The notes under the pieces were generated by a model, which was not told the origin of the DNA, did not search any database, and was given only the letters and a program-made list of their open reading frames with translations. Positions 63,518 through 64,000 of a stretch of DNA of 64,000 nucleotides are shown here, in pieces. How positions within the stretch are numbered: the first letter of the stretch is position 1; each line of letters begins with the position of its first letter. This DNA comes from Evansella halocellulosilytica (GTDB lineage: Bacteria; Bacillota; Bacilli; Bacillales; Salisediminibacteriaceae), in assembly GCF_002335745.1 (NCBI RefSeq), contig NZ_NIST01000001.1:3155295-3219294 (forward strand), written 5' to 3'. Made by a program: the position numbers and the translations under genes.

Positions 63518-63926
63518 CGAGATCATTTCAATCATGATTGGTTTATCTGGCGGCCTTGCAGTAGGAAGTGGTTTAGTTGCGTTCTTAACTGTATTAGGTA
63601 TTGTTCCAAGACTAGCTCATTTAACGAAAACGACAAACCGGCTTCATTCATATGAATGGGCAGTCATTATCGGTTCACAAATAGGAATATGGTTAAGTTT
63701 AGGGGATCCAGCCTTTTTCCTTCCGAAATGGCTGATGGCTATAGTCGGTCTTGCTTGCGGTATTTTTGTCGGTATGTTGGCTGCTGCTTTAACTGAAGTT
63801 TTAAATGTATTTCCTATCTTAGCAAAACGAATTGGGATGAAGCAGAAAATGCCATGGCTTGTCCTAGCTATTGTACTTGGGAAAATTATAGGATCCTTAT
63901 ACCATTGGTTATTTTTTGTTAAATAA
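63498..63926 (+). CDS. spoVAB: Stage V sporulation protein AB
   Basis: 142-residue integral membrane protein with about four helices (GLSGGLAVGSGLVAFLTVLG near the start). Part of the SpoVA dipicolinate channel. Start not certain: ATG 63498 gives MTKEMSNEII; ATG 63510 gives a product of 138 residues. Both overlap the spoVAA stop, so translation is probably coupled. Confidence 0.87.
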   Translation: MTKEMSNEIISIMIGLSGGLAVGSGLVAFLTVLGIVPRLAHLTKTTNRLHSYEWAVIIGSQIGIWLSLGDPAFFLPKWLMAIVGLACGIFVGMLAAALTEVLNVFPILAKRIGMKQKMPWLVLAIVLGKIIGSLYHWLFFVK

Positions 63927-63950
63927 CTTGTCTGGAGTGGAGTTACAAAT

Positions 63951-64000
63951 ATGACTCATCATCTAAGCAGAAAATTCGGTTTTCGAATAGTGAAAAATAA
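63951..64000 (+). CDS. Partial ORF at window end
   Basis: ATG 63951 follows GGAG at eight bases. The first 16 codons read MTHHLSRKFGFRIVKN. Its position after spoVAB suggests spoVAC or another spoVA gene, but the start of the protein does not resemble the SpoVAC N-terminus I know, so no name is given. Confidence 0.45.
   Translation, partial: MTHHLSRKFGFRIVKN

Overview
The window looks like chromosome from a low-GC, spore-forming, flagellated member of the Bacillaceae, probably an alkaliphilic or halotolerant lineage near Halalkalibacterium/Alkalihalobacillus. Support: gene order follows the Bacillus subtilis yqjD-yqjE-yqjH-yqjM-yqjO-yqjQ-yqjW-yqjX and yqkF-mciZ-nudF-spoIIM-fur-yqzK-xerD-drm-pupG-pdp-dacF-spoIIA-spoVA series; ribosome binding sites are strong AGGAGG types; there is a NaChBac-type sodium channel and a short flagellin with an acidic middle. 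The species call is inference.

Layout. 1-534: truncated IS copy. 703-795: tiny Prli42-like membrane peptide. 994-6243: propionyl/methylmalonyl-CoA block (mutase large subunit, B12-domain/epimerase fusion, carboxyltransferase) and a PepT-like peptidase. 6630-8859: MarR regulator, small HTH protein and Y-family polymerase YqjH. 8913-13400: a compact flagellar island (ylqG-ylqH, fliS-hag, yaaR) with two near-perfect SigD promoters. 13483-17966: SRPBCC protein, NamA, CBS protein and a RocB-like peptidase. 18037-25525: a repeat and IS thicket around a GNAT/deacetylase pair and tnrA; it holds an intact IS (IS-B) nested in a decayed one (IS-A). 25544-35981: sodium channel, ProI, SDR, SOS-type polymerase YqjW with YolD protein, phosphatase, AsnO and a tungsten-type aldehyde oxidoreductase. 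36116-42964: MoaD pair, carotenoid desaturase, HAD phosphatase, xpt-permease operon under PurR boxes plus guanine riboswitch, and PTS EIIA. 42976-43986: repeat plus IS-A deletion derivative. 44002-53542: metal-type permease pair, UppP, thioredoxin, aldo-keto reductase, DUF3866, mciZ, nudF, EndoQ-like nuclease, spoIIM, fur. 53825-63926: xerD, nucleoside salvage operon (with a frameshifted second purine nucleoside phosphorylase) and the sporulation operons dacF-spoIIAA-spoIIAB-sigF and spoVAA-spoVAB.

How it fits together. The backbone is housekeeping and sporulation. Variable content sits in intergenic spaces: two IS1182-type elements, their non-autonomous derivatives and several short dispersed repeats, many against terminator hairpins. 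IS-A is flanked by two copies of a 19-bp terminator palindrome, so the element appears to target transcription terminators. Regulatory sites readable directly include two SigD promoters, a perfect TnrA box before tnrA, LexA-type boxes before yqjW and yqjX, PurBoxes and guanine riboswitch before xpt, a Fur/PerR-type box before fur, and a perfect cre site at 15828. All calls were made by eye from the sequence, without database searches.
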